A stretch of 64,000 nt of DNA from Mycobacterium sp. ITM-2016-00316 (GTDB lineage Bacteria > Actinomycetota > Actinomycetes > Mycobacteriales > Mycobacteriaceae). The translations under genes were made by a program, and so were the position numbers. Under the pieces are notes generated by a model. It saw only the letters and a list, made by a program, of their open reading frames with translations, had not been told where the DNA came from and searched no databases. Positions 1 through 7,750 of this stretch are shown one piece after another. The DNA lies in contig NZ_CP134398.1 in assembly GCF_002968335.2 (NCBI RefSeq), forward strand, positions 4,836,001 to 4,900,000. Reading direction: 5' to 3'. Position 1 is the first letter of the stretch. Each line of letters starts with the position of its first letter.

Positions 1-593
1 TGGCCTCGCTCATGGGCGGTGATCGCCCGCTGGTGAGAGCGCACCGCCAGCTCATCCTGATCCGCACGGGTGATGCCGTAGTGGCGGCGCAGATTCTCCG
101 CGGTCTCGATCATTCCACCGGCAATGGGATGGCCGGCGCCACCGGCAGTTTCGCGGGCCCGGTCCAACCGGTCCAGCAGCGCCACTGCGCCTTGGCGCAC
201 CCCGGTGCGCAACCCCAACGCGTAATGCTCGACATTGGACATCGACTCGGCGCCACCGGCGATGACCACGCTCGCCGCGCCGGCGGCCACCTGACCGGCG
301 GCGTACAGCACGGCCTGCAGGCCGGAGCCGCAACGCCGGTCGATCTGCAGACCGGGAACCCCGGTGCCGAGGCCGGCATCCAGTGCCGCGATGCGGCCGA
401 TGGCCGGCGCCTCGCCGCTCGGATAACCGTGCCCGAGCACGACATCATCGACGTCTCCCTCACCGAGTCCGGTCCGATCGACGAGTGCACGCAGGGTGCG
501 GGTGGCCAGGTCGGCGGCCGTCAGCGCCGACAGCGCACCGCCCATGCGTCCCACCGGGGTGCGCAGTGGATTGCAGATCACGATGTCGGTCAT
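1..593 (-). CDS. Thiolase (acetyl-CoA acetyltransferase), partial
   Basis: The reverse strand from ATG at 593 reads as the N-terminal ~197 residues of a thiolase; the rest lies beyond the left edge. It opens with TDIVICNPLRTPVGRMGG, the usual thiolase start, and has the nucleophile cysteine in DRRCGSGLQA and the following IAGGAESMSN segment. Thiolases condense or cleave acyl-CoA at the thioester, in beta-oxidation or acetoacetyl-CoA formation. The gene is divergent from a LysR-type regulator 73 bp away, which could control it. The exact substrate cannot be read from the sequence. Confidence 0.9.
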   Translation of the reverse strand, partial: MTDIVICNPLRTPVGRMGGALSALTAADLATRTLRALVDRTGLGEGDVDDVVLGHGYPSGEAPAIGRIAALDAGLGTGVPGLQIDRRCGSGLQAVLYAAGQVAAGAASVVIAGGAESMSNVEHYALGLRTGVRQGAVALLDRLDRARETAGGAGHPIAGGMIETAENLRRHYGITRADQDELAVRSHQRAITAHERG

Positions 594-666
594 TCCTCGA
601 CCGTAGGCGGCACCAGAGATATTCTGAAATACTTAAATGGCACCTAGTGATATGCAGGAGGTCTTA

Positions 667-1554
667 ATGGTGGAGCTGCGCCACCTGCGTTATTTCCAGG
701 CGGTCGCCGAGGAACTGCACTTTGGCAGGGCCGCGGAGCGGCTGCACATGGCGCAACCACCGCTGTCCCAGCAGATCCGGCAGCTGGAGCGAGAACTCGG
801 CGTCGCCCTGCTGTCCAGGAGTACCCGCCGGGTGGACCTGACGGCGGCCGGCGCGGCATACCTGAAGCGAGTCGTCGCGATCCTGGACGCAGTGGACGAC
901 GCCGGGCAGCAGGCGCGCCGGGTGGCCGACGGCGTGGAGGGCCACCTCACCATCGGTTGCGTGGGATCGGCGACGTACTCGGTGCTGCCGCGACTGGTCC
1001 GCGCCATGCGTGAGGCGCTCCCGCATCTGGAGATCAGCATCCGCGGTGAGATGCTGGCACCCGCGCAGCTGGACGCCCTGCGCTCCGGAGATATCGACAT
1101 CGGGTTGATGCGGCCGCCGGTCCCGGATGCCGGCTTCCGGTGCGTCACGCTGCGGCACGACGCACTCATCGCCGCGCTGCCGGCCGGGCATCCGCTGGCC
1201 CGGCGTGATGAGCTCGACATCGCCGACCTGCGCGGCCAGGACTTCATCGCCCATGCCGGACACGGGCGTTCGGTGATGGGCGGCGTGCTCGCCGCGGTAT
1301 GCGCGGATGCCGGGTTCGCTCCCCGAATCCGGCATGAGGTCTCCGAGACCTCGACCCTGGTCACGCTGGTCGCGGCGGGCCTCGGGGTTGCGGTGGTACC
1401 CGCCCCCACCGCCGACCTTGATGTCGTCGGCGTCAGTTACCGCCCGCTGCGGCCGGCAACGCTGGGAGTCGACCTGGTGGCAGCGCACCTGAGCGACGCC
1501 GCCTCACCCGCGATCCGGCGGGCACTCGACGTGCTGCGGGAGATCACCCGGTAG
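667..1554 (+). CDS. LysR-family transcriptional regulator
   Basis: A 295-residue LysR regulator. The winged HTH is at residues 1-60 (ELRHLRYFQAVAEELHFGRA, then PLSQQIRQLERELG), followed by a substrate-binding fold of normal length. I chose ATG 667 because AGGAGG at 656-661 sits five bases upstream; an in-frame ATG at 637 has no such site. It is transcribed away from the thiolase gene across an AT-rich 73-bp gap, the usual place for a LysR to act on its neighbour. The inducer is unknown. Confidence 0.93.
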   Translation: MVELRHLRYFQAVAEELHFGRAAERLHMAQPPLSQQIRQLERELGVALLSRSTRRVDLTAAGAAYLKRVVAILDAVDDAGQQARRVADGVEGHLTIGCVGSATYSVLPRLVRAMREALPHLEISIRGEMLAPAQLDALRSGDIDIGLMRPPVPDAGFRCVTLRHDALIAALPAGHPLARRDELDIADLRGQDFIAHAGHGRSVMGGVLAAVCADAGFAPRIRHEVSETSTLVTLVAAGLGVAVVPAPTADLDVVGVSYRPLRPATLGVDLVAAHLSDAASPAIRRALDVLREITR

Positions 1555-1559
1555 TCGGG

Positions 1560-2636
1560 TCAGCTGGCATGGCGAAATCTGTTGCCGCCGGCCCGCTTCG
1601 CGGTGTACATCGCCTCATCGGCGGCCATCACGAGGTGCTCGATTTTCGCGCGCAGGGTCGTCTCGTCGCCCGCCAAGGTGCGGACCTCTGCCGACGACGT
1701 CCCGACACTCGCCGTGACGGGCACCGGGAGATCGGCGATCGCCTTGCAGATACGGCGGGACAGCAGCGTCGGGTCGGCGGACAGGCAGGCGGCAGCGACG
1801 ACGAACTCCTCACCACCGATCCGTCCGATCACCGCGGTGGTGTCGAAGACGGCGTGGCCCAGTGCGCGCCCGACCGCCACCAGGGCGTCATCGCCGGCCT
1901 GATGCCCGTACGTGTCGTTGATGTGCTTGAAATCGTCGAGGTCCACCACCGCGACCACCAGATGAGCACGGTCGGTGGCGGCCAGCATCTTCACGATGTG
2001 CTGCTGAAGCGCCCGCCGGTTGAGGAGACCGGTCAGCGGATCCCGGTCGGCCTGTTCGAGATCGACGCCGAGCGCGCGCACGAGGACATGTATGGCGAAG
2101 GGCATGACGATGTTGACCTGCAGCACCAGGAAGATGTCGACCAGTGCCAGCACAACGTGACCGGAGTCGACGACGCGGACCGCCACGATCAGCGCAACGA
2201 CGGTCGCCAGCACGAAGTTGTACAGCACCAGCACCGTGCCGTGGAAGAACGCGATATAGGCGGCGGTGGTCGCGAAGGCGATGCAGCCGGTGAGACCGCC
2301 CTGCGGGTTCGGATAGGACAGACACGCGAGTGCCACCGACGTGTTCGACACCAACGCAAAGGCCAGCGACTGCCCGCGCGTCGGCCATGTCAGCGCCCAC
2401 AGCACCGCGCCGGCGACGCCGCCGGCGAACGCCGTCCACATCATCGCGACCGGAATGGCGTCGCGGGGGCCGTCGACACTGTTCAGCAGCGCCAGCAGGC
2501 ACAGGGCCAGCGACCCGGCGACCATGGCCATGGCCACCCGCACCGCCCCGGTCATGCGCCTGGTGACGAGGTAGTCGGTGATCCACTCGTAGTGGTTGGC
2601 GCGGAGCAACCACCTACTCGGTCCCGGCGCCGTCAT
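1560..2636 (-). CDS. Membrane GGDEF diguanylate cyclase
   Basis: A 358-residue protein with about five hydrophobic helices in residues 30-190 and a C-terminal GGDEF domain (DPLTGLLNRRAL, DLDDFKHINDTYGHQAGDD, then GGEEF). It should make cyclic di-GMP from GTP at the inner face of the membrane. The four residues where an RxxD inhibitory I-site would lie read DTTA, so product feedback inhibition is probably absent. No EAL domain is present. The gene converges on the LysR gene with five bases between the stops. The signal sensed by the membrane part is not evident. Confidence 0.9.
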   Translation of the reverse strand: MTAPGPSRWLLRANHYEWITDYLVTRRMTGAVRVAMAMVAGSLALCLLALLNSVDGPRDAIPVAMMWTAFAGGVAGAVLWALTWPTRGQSLAFALVSNTSVALACLSYPNPQGGLTGCIAFATTAAYIAFFHGTVLVLYNFVLATVVALIVAVRVVDSGHVVLALVDIFLVLQVNIVMPFAIHVLVRALGVDLEQADRDPLTGLLNRRALQQHIVKMLAATDRAHLVVAVVDLDDFKHINDTYGHQAGDDALVAVGRALGHAVFDTTAVIGRIGGEEFVVAAACLSADPTLLSRRICKAIADLPVPVTASVGTSSAEVRTLAGDETTLRAKIEHLVMAADEAMYTAKRAGGNRFRHAS

Positions 2637-2806
2637 CGTCGTAGTCCCTGCTCGTGGTGCTGGTCAGCAAATCATCCTCGACAGTACCGTGACCTCGACA
2701 TAAGCATGGGTGAAGTGCAAGGACTGGTCATCCCGGGAACGCGGCGTCGCCGCCTGCCAGCAATGGTCCCATCGGGAGTGCCCGCGCAACGGGATACCGT
2801 CATCGG

Positions 2807-4231
2807 GTGACGGCGTCGCGATCGCGCGCTGCCCGGCTCGGTGCCGCGGCGGCCGCCCTGCTGACCGTCGCTGCGCTGCCCGCCTGCGGACAGCCGGCGC
2901 AGCCGCCGCCGGTCGCCGCACCCTCGGAGACGACACCCTCGACAACCGCGCCGCCTGCGGCGGGCACGACGACCGGCGCGGTGTCTGCTGCCGAGTTCTC
3001 GACGATCTCTGCGCTCATCAACGACGCGATTGCCCAACACCGGCTGCCCGGTGCGGTGGTCCAGATCGGGCACGCCGGAAAAGTGGTATTCCGCTTGGCT
3101 TTCGGCGAGCGCAAGCTCGCCGGCGAACCGGGACTGGACGGGTCACCGTCGCCCGCCGAGGCGATGACCGAGGACACGATCTTCGACCTGGCGTCCCTGA
3201 CGAAGAGCATTGCCACCGCGACGGCCGTCATGCAGCTCTACGAACAGGGCCGAGTGCGCCTCGACGACCCCGTGCAGACCTACCTGCCCGACTTCAACCC
3301 GGCCAACGACCCGCGCCGCGCGCAGCAGGTGACGCTGCGCATGCTGCTCACCCATACGTCGGGCATCGCGGGCGACCTCAGCCTGGACGGTCCGTGGGGA
3401 CTGGACCGGGCCGACAAAGCCGACGGCCTTCGCCGCGCCCTGGGCGCCTGGGTGGTGTTCGAACCCGGTGCGCTCTTTCACTACTCGGACATCAACTTCA
3501 TTCTGGTGGGCGCCATCATCGAGAAACTGACCGGCCAATCCATCGACACCTATGTGCAGAGCCACGTGTTCACGCCACTGGGCATGAACGACACCCACTA
3601 CTTCCCGGTGTCGAAAGCCTGCGGGCCGCATGAGGTTCGGGGCAACGCGATCGTCGTCGACCCGCGCGCACCCGACGTGACCGACTGCCCGGCCGGGTCA
3701 TGGCGTACCGATCTCCTGACCCGGGTCGCGCCCACGGCGCGCGATGAGGACACCCCGGGGCTCAACCCTGACCATGGCCGTCTGCTGCGCGGCACGGTGC
3801 ACGATCCGACGGCACGCCGGATGGGCGGCGCCACCGGTGCTGCCGGGGTGTTCTCCACCGCGCACGATGTCGGCCTGTTCGCGCAGGCCCTGCTCGACCG
3901 GCTCGCCGGCCGACCGAGCACATTCCCGCTGGCGCAGTCGACTCTTCAGCTGATGACCAGTCCGCAGCAACCCGGCCCCTGGCAAGACCTACGGGGCTTG
4001 GGCTGGGACATCGACACGGCGCATTCCAGGCCGCGCGGCACGATCTTTCCCGTCGGAAGCTTCGGCCACACCGGCTTCACCGGCACCACGTTGTGGATCG
4101 ACCCCGGATCGGACACCTACGTGATCGTGCTCGCGAACGTGATCCACCAGCGCGGCGGCCCACCGATCGTGGGGCTCAGCGGTGAGGTTGCCACGGCCGC
4201 GGCCCGGGCGCTGCATCTGTACGGCACCTAG
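2807..4231 (+). CDS. Lipoprotein serine beta-lactamase-like hydrolase
   Basis: A 474-residue exported protein of the class C beta-lactamase / penicillin-binding-protein-like fold. The GTG start at 2807 gives a short basic N-terminus and a signal peptide ending in a lipobox (AALPAC), then a Pro/Thr-rich linker. The catalytic SxxK is in FDLASLTKSIATA; the YxN equivalent is HYSDIN, a slight departure from YSN; a late HTGFTG stands for the KTG box. Such enzymes act as esterases, D,D-peptidases or beta-lactamases at the cell surface. Which one this is cannot be told. It stands alone in its neighbourhood. Confidence 0.88.
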   Translation: MTASRSRAARLGAAAAALLTVAALPACGQPAQPPPVAAPSETTPSTTAPPAAGTTTGAVSAAEFSTISALINDAIAQHRLPGAVVQIGHAGKVVFRLAFGERKLAGEPGLDGSPSPAEAMTEDTIFDLASLTKSIATATAVMQLYEQGRVRLDDPVQTYLPDFNPANDPRRAQQVTLRMLLTHTSGIAGDLSLDGPWGLDRADKADGLRRALGAWVVFEPGALFHYSDINFILVGAIIEKLTGQSIDTYVQSHVFTPLGMNDTHYFPVSKACGPHEVRGNAIVVDPRAPDVTDCPAGSWRTDLLTRVAPTARDEDTPGLNPDHGRLLRGTVHDPTARRMGGATGAAGVFSTAHDVGLFAQALLDRLAGRPSTFPLAQSTLQLMTSPQQPGPWQDLRGLGWDIDTAHSRPRGTIFPVGSFGHTGFTGTTLWIDPGSDTYVIVLANVIHQRGGPPIVGLSGEVATAAARALHLYGT

Positions 4232-4834
4232 GCGAGCCGCACAACGCTCAACGTAGCTCCTTGCGAACGAATTCGAGTTCCGCCGCCACCAGCCGTGGTA
4301 CCGCGACACCCAGGCCTCGCGCTGCCGGTGGCGCTTTGTCGGGCGCGCCAGCCACCTGTTCATCAGTCCACGCACAGTCGCGAGTTGAGACAGCGCGAAT
4401 GACGGCGCTTTCCCGCGCACACCGGAGGAGGCAACAAAGTTCCGAGAGACGAAGAAGAGGCAGCACGGTCGCGGTACACCGGCCAGGCTCTTCTGAAATC
4501 TGCCCCGCCGATGGCGCCCGGCGGGTCAGCGTACCGCGAGCTGCGCGAGTCTCGAGGCCGCGTCGCTGCCAGGTGCGGCATGGTAGATCTGCAGGTGCTG
4601 GCCGTCCGAATCGGGGATGGGAAATCGGTGACGGCGCAAGCGCAATTCGCCGACTAGTGGATGCTGCAGGCATCCGTTGCACACGATCTCCCGCGCGTCG
4701 GTGACGCCGTGACGACGGTCGAGTGATGCGCCTGCACGCATGGTGCGGCGCCCAACGTTGACCTTCGGTCATTGACTTATGATGAGGGCCGTCCATCGGT
4801 TCGCGGTGGCCGGATGTCCGACGACGGGGGCGCC
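4232..4834. other. Intergenic stretch with a decayed regulator gene
   Basis: Between the hydrolase stop and the TetR start I see no intact gene. Reading frames here have no recognisable domains, except the reverse-strand fragment at 4526-4741 listed separately, which is the tail of an MmyB-type regulator. The rest is probably degraded coding sequence and the TetR promoter. Confidence 0.5.
4526..4741 (-). pseudogene. Remnant of XRE/MmyB-type transcription regulator (C-terminus only)
   Basis: This reverse-strand frame of 71 codons has no HTH, but its last ~45 residues read like the C-terminus of the MmyB ligand-binding domain: LQHPLVGELRLRRHRF followed by YHAAPGSDAASRLAQLA. In full-length relatives the same place reads roughly HPVVGxLxLxxE...YTAEPGSPSAxALxLLA. 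A complete member is about 270-300 residues with an N-terminal HTH, which I could not find upstream in any frame. I take it as a truncated, dead gene. Confidence 0.6.
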
Positions 4835-5494
4835 ATGGCGACGGCGAAGAAGCCCACTGCGCGAGCCCGGCAAGCCGCAGAGACCCGCAAGCGGATCGTG
4901 AAGGCCGCCGTGCAGATCTTCTCCGAACAGACCTACGACGACGTTGCGGTCAGTGACATCGCCAAGGCCGCGGGAGTCGCACACGGGCTGCTCTTCCACT
5001 ACTTCGGCAGCAAGCGCGGGATCTACCTGGAGGCGATGCGTGGAGCCGCCGAGCAACTGGAGATCGCCTTCGTCTTCAAACCCGATTTGGCGCCGGTCGA
5101 ACAGATCCGCCACGCGGTCAAGTCGCACTTGCAATATCTGGCCACTCATCGCGGACTGGCCCTGCGCCTGATCCTCGGGGGCCGCGGCGCCGACCCGGTG
5201 GCGTGGGAGGTGTTCGAGGCAGCTCGATGGCGAGCGGTGGAGGCCACCGCCGCGTTGTTCGGTGTCGACCCGCGACGCCCGGCCGTGCGGATGGCGGGCC
5301 GTGCCGCCGTCAGCGCGATGGACGAAGCCGCCATTTTCTGGCTGGACAACGACGAGCCATTTCCCCTCGACGACATGGTCGACTGGATGGTGCGGCTCAC
5401 GGCGTCCATCGTCCGCGAGGCGATGCGACTCGACCCCACGATCGGTGTCGAGGGCGCGTTGGACGAAATCGATGGTTCCTTGTCGACGACGTGA
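4835..5494 (+). CDS. TetR-family transcriptional regulator
   Basis: A TetR/AcrR regulator of about 219 residues. After a Lys/Ala-rich N-terminus comes the HTH (RKRIVKAAVQIFSEQTYDDV, then VAHGLLFHYFGSKRGIYLEA) and a helical ligand domain. ATG 4835 is preferred because GGGGGC lies just upstream; ATG 4814 is an alternative adding seven residues. It converges on the SRPBCC gene and likely controls the nearby SRPBCC / acyl-CoA-dehydrogenase-like pair, but no operator is evident. Confidence 0.88.
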   Translation: MATAKKPTARARQAAETRKRIVKAAVQIFSEQTYDDVAVSDIAKAAGVAHGLLFHYFGSKRGIYLEAMRGAAEQLEIAFVFKPDLAPVEQIRHAVKSHLQYLATHRGLALRLILGGRGADPVAWEVFEAARWRAVEATAALFGVDPRRPAVRMAGRAAVSAMDEAAIFWLDNDEPFPLDDMVDWMVRLTASIVREAMRLDPTIGVEGALDEIDGSLSTT

Positions 5495-5587
5495 CCGACC
5501 CGCGCCACCGTCGCGACGACCTGGTGGCATCGGCCGCAGAAGCATCGCGCCGTGACGGTCGCCGACGTGAGACACCGGTCCTCGTCT

Positions 5588-6028
5588 CTACCCACCGGTG
5601 ACGACTTTGGCGAGTTTCTCCAGTGAATCGTTGAGCTCCTTGCGGAAGGCGCGCTCGACCACTTTGCCGAGCGGGCCGAACAGCACCGAGCTGGTGAAGA
5701 CGATGTGAAGGGTCACCAACGAGCGTTCGGCGGTCTGCTCGCTCACGGTGAACTCCAGCACCACCGAGGACCCCGTGCTGCCGTTCCCTGACAGGGCCAA
5801 AAAGCCGGGGTCCTGGAAGTCTTCGGTGATGAAGTCGATGGTGTCGACGATGCCCTTGATCTTGACGACGTCGACGACACGGACGCCCTCGGACAGGGTG
5901 GCGGGCGGTTCTTCGGCCCACCTCTGATGCAAGGTGTTCCAGTCCGCGAAACGGTGCGGGTTGGACACCACGGCCCACACGTGGGCCAGCGGTGCGTCGA
6001 TCTCTCGCGAGGTGGTGATCTCAGGCAT
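5588..6028 (-). CDS. SRPBCC (START-like) family protein
   Basis: A 146-residue small protein of the polyketide cyclase / SRPBCC type. The N-terminus ITTSREIDAPLAHVWAVVSN followed by DWNT is characteristic of these hydrophobic-cavity proteins, as is the long C-terminal helix (KELNDSLEKLAKVV). Members bind or act on lipids and aromatic compounds. It lies 36 bp downstream of, and on the same strand as, the acyl-CoA-dehydrogenase-like gene, so the two probably share an mRNA and a catabolic role. Confidence 0.85.
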   Translation of the reverse strand: MPEITTSREIDAPLAHVWAVVSNPHRFADWNTLHQRWAEEPPATLSEGVRVVDVVKIKGIVDTIDFITEDFQDPGFLALSGNGSTGSSVVLEFTVSEQTAERSLVTLHIVFTSSVLFGPLGKVVERAFRKELNDSLEKLAKVVTGG

Positions 6029-6064
6029 CGTTGCGACCTTCCTGCGGTCGAATGACGGGCCGCA

Positions 6065-7255
6065 TCAGAGGATGGCGGTGATGTGGTCGGTCTTGCCCAG
6101 CAGCGCCTTGCCGTAGGTCTCCATCGAGACTTGGGGAAGCATCACCGCGTGCCGTTGACCGACGTTGGAGTCGCGCCAGATGCGCTGCATGGGGTTCACT
6201 TCTGCGAAACTGCCTGCGCCACAGGCATTCAGCAGGGTGTTGACCGCGGAATTGATACTCGTCAACGCTACCGCGGAGTCTGCGCGCATCCGTGCACGCG
6301 CCGCGAAGTCCGGATAAACGCCCTGCTGGGCGTAGCGCTCGACGTCGTCGGCGGCGCGGTAGGCATGCAGATGGGCAGTGTCGATCTTCGTCGCTGCGTC
6401 GGCCACCAGCAGCTGAAAGGCCACCGAATCGGCCTGCCGTTCGATGTTGGTGTAGGCCAGCGCCTTGCCCGACGCCTTGGTCACCGCGATCTCCAGCGCG
6501 GCCCGCCCCAGTCCGAGCTGTGGTCCGACGAGCACCATGACGAGCATGGGCGCGAACGCCGCCCGGTAAAAGGGGTTGTCGGGATATTGCTCCAGGTAGC
6601 CACCCGAAGCGACCGGCAGCATCGAGCTGAGTCGGTGTTCGGGCACGAAGACCTCGTCGGCGACGATGGTGTTGCTCCCCGATGCACGCATGCCGGCGAC
6701 GTACCAGGTGTCCTTGATCTGGACGTCGGAAATCGGCATGACGGCCATGGACTGGTCGATCTCGTCGCCATCCTCGTCGACCTCCCACACGCCTGCGGAC
6801 ACCCAGTCGGCGTGCAGGCTCGCCGAGGAATACGGCCACTGACCGGTGATCAGGTAACCGCCGTCCACCTTGCGTGCCGTCCCGCCAGGTGAGACAACGC
6901 CCGAGAGGATGGTGTCGGGACCACCGGCGTAGATCTCGGCGACGGTAGCCTCGTCATAGAGGCACGTGGACCACGCGTTGATGTTGGAAAGCGTTGTCAC
7001 CCAGGCTGTTCCGCCGTCCGCCTCGGCAATGATGGCCGACAGGTCGAGCATCGCACGCAGTCCGGCTTCGAGCCCTCCGAACCGACGTGGCGCAGCGAGT
7101 CGGAACGCACCAGCGTCCCGCAACGCAGCAATGACTTCGCCGGACACCTTGCGATCGCGCTCGTTCTGCGCCGAATGCTCGCGGATCAACGGCTGCAAAA
7201 CTCCCACCCGGTTGAGTACGTCTTCGGCAGTCTCGGTCGCGTCAACGGTGGTCAT
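6065..7255 (-). CDS. Acyl-CoA-dehydrogenase-fold flavin enzyme (HsaA/hydroxylase type)
   Basis: A 396-residue flavoprotein related to flavin-dependent monooxygenases such as HsaA and the C2 component of p-hydroxyphenylacetate hydroxylase. It has PRRFGGLEAGLRAML, an N-terminal helical domain, TAWVTTLSNINAW, the mid-domain GMRASGSNTIVADEVFVPE and a C-terminal helix bundle. The ATG at 7255 has GGAGAG just upstream; a longer frame to 7399 would run through the promoter. It may oxidise an acyl-CoA or hydroxylate an aromatic using reduced flavin from a separate reductase; no reductase gene is nearby. Confidence 0.87.
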   Translation of the reverse strand: MTTVDATETAEDVLNRVGVLQPLIREHSAQNERDRKVSGEVIAALRDAGAFRLAAPRRFGGLEAGLRAMLDLSAIIAEADGGTAWVTTLSNINAWSTCLYDEATVAEIYAGGPDTILSGVVSPGGTARKVDGGYLITGQWPYSSASLHADWVSAGVWEVDEDGDEIDQSMAVMPISDVQIKDTWYVAGMRASGSNTIVADEVFVPEHRLSSMLPVASGGYLEQYPDNPFYRAAFAPMLVMVLVGPQLGLGRAALEIAVTKASGKALAYTNIERQADSVAFQLLVADAATKIDTAHLHAYRAADDVERYAQQGVYPDFAARARMRADSAVALTSINSAVNTLLNACGAGSFAEVNPMQRIWRDSNVGQRHAVMLPQVSMETYGKALLGKTDHITAIL

Positions 7256-7375
7256 TTGCTCTCCTTCGAAGTGGTGCGGCCGTTGCCGATCGCTGTGCGG
7301 CCTGACGGCTTGACGACAGGCGGCCCGACACCGGGTAGTGCAGTCACGGCACCGCCCTCGCCCAAGGACCTTCGA

Positions 7376-7404
7376 ACTGTACGATTCGCTTGACTCCATG
7401 TCAA
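7376..7404 (-). promoter_or_regulatory. Sigma-70-type promoter for the flavin enzyme gene
   Basis: On the reverse strand TTGACA (7404-7399) and TACAGT (7381-7376) are 17 bases apart, a near-consensus housekeeping promoter. The -35 also lies in an inverted repeat TTGAC-N5-GTCAA (7390-7404) that could be an operator, for example for the TetR protein at 4835. The start site would be near 7369, leaving a leader of about 115 bases before ATG 7255. Confidence 0.6.
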
Positions 7405-7750
7405 TGACGTGTAGTCAGTCGAATCTTCTCGTGCCAGTACCTCGCGCCGGAACCCTGATGAGTGCCGGGCAACGCTCGCGATCGAGGCGAAGGTCCGCCC
7501 GGCGTGACGATGCACCGAGCCAGCCGTTCCCGCGATCCGCAACACCGTTGGCCGACGCCTTGGGTCGCGGCGCGATTCGCGTACGGTGGCCCAATCGCCG
7601 GTCCGTACGCGGAAATCACCGCCTACGGGTTGACGGTGTCCTCGCTGATCTGGGACCCCACACGGAGCCGGTGGCGAACGGCTGGCCCAGACGATTCGCC
7701 GCTGGCGGCGATCCAGTACGGAATGCCGACGTGCACACAATGTTTGGAGG
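7405..7750. other. No supported gene
   Basis: About 350 bases upstream of the flavin-enzyme promoter and downstream of ligD. Frames of 70-170 codons cross it on both strands but none shows a recognisable domain or good start. One forward frame (7540-7720) has a protein-like look (WVAARFAYGGPIAGPYAE), perhaps a remnant, but I cannot assign it. Confidence 0.4.

Noticed and set aside
1569..2810. 413-codon forward frame antisense to the diguanylate cyclase
   Set aside because: It mirrors the GGDEF gene, has Arg/Gly/His-rich composition and no recognisable motif.
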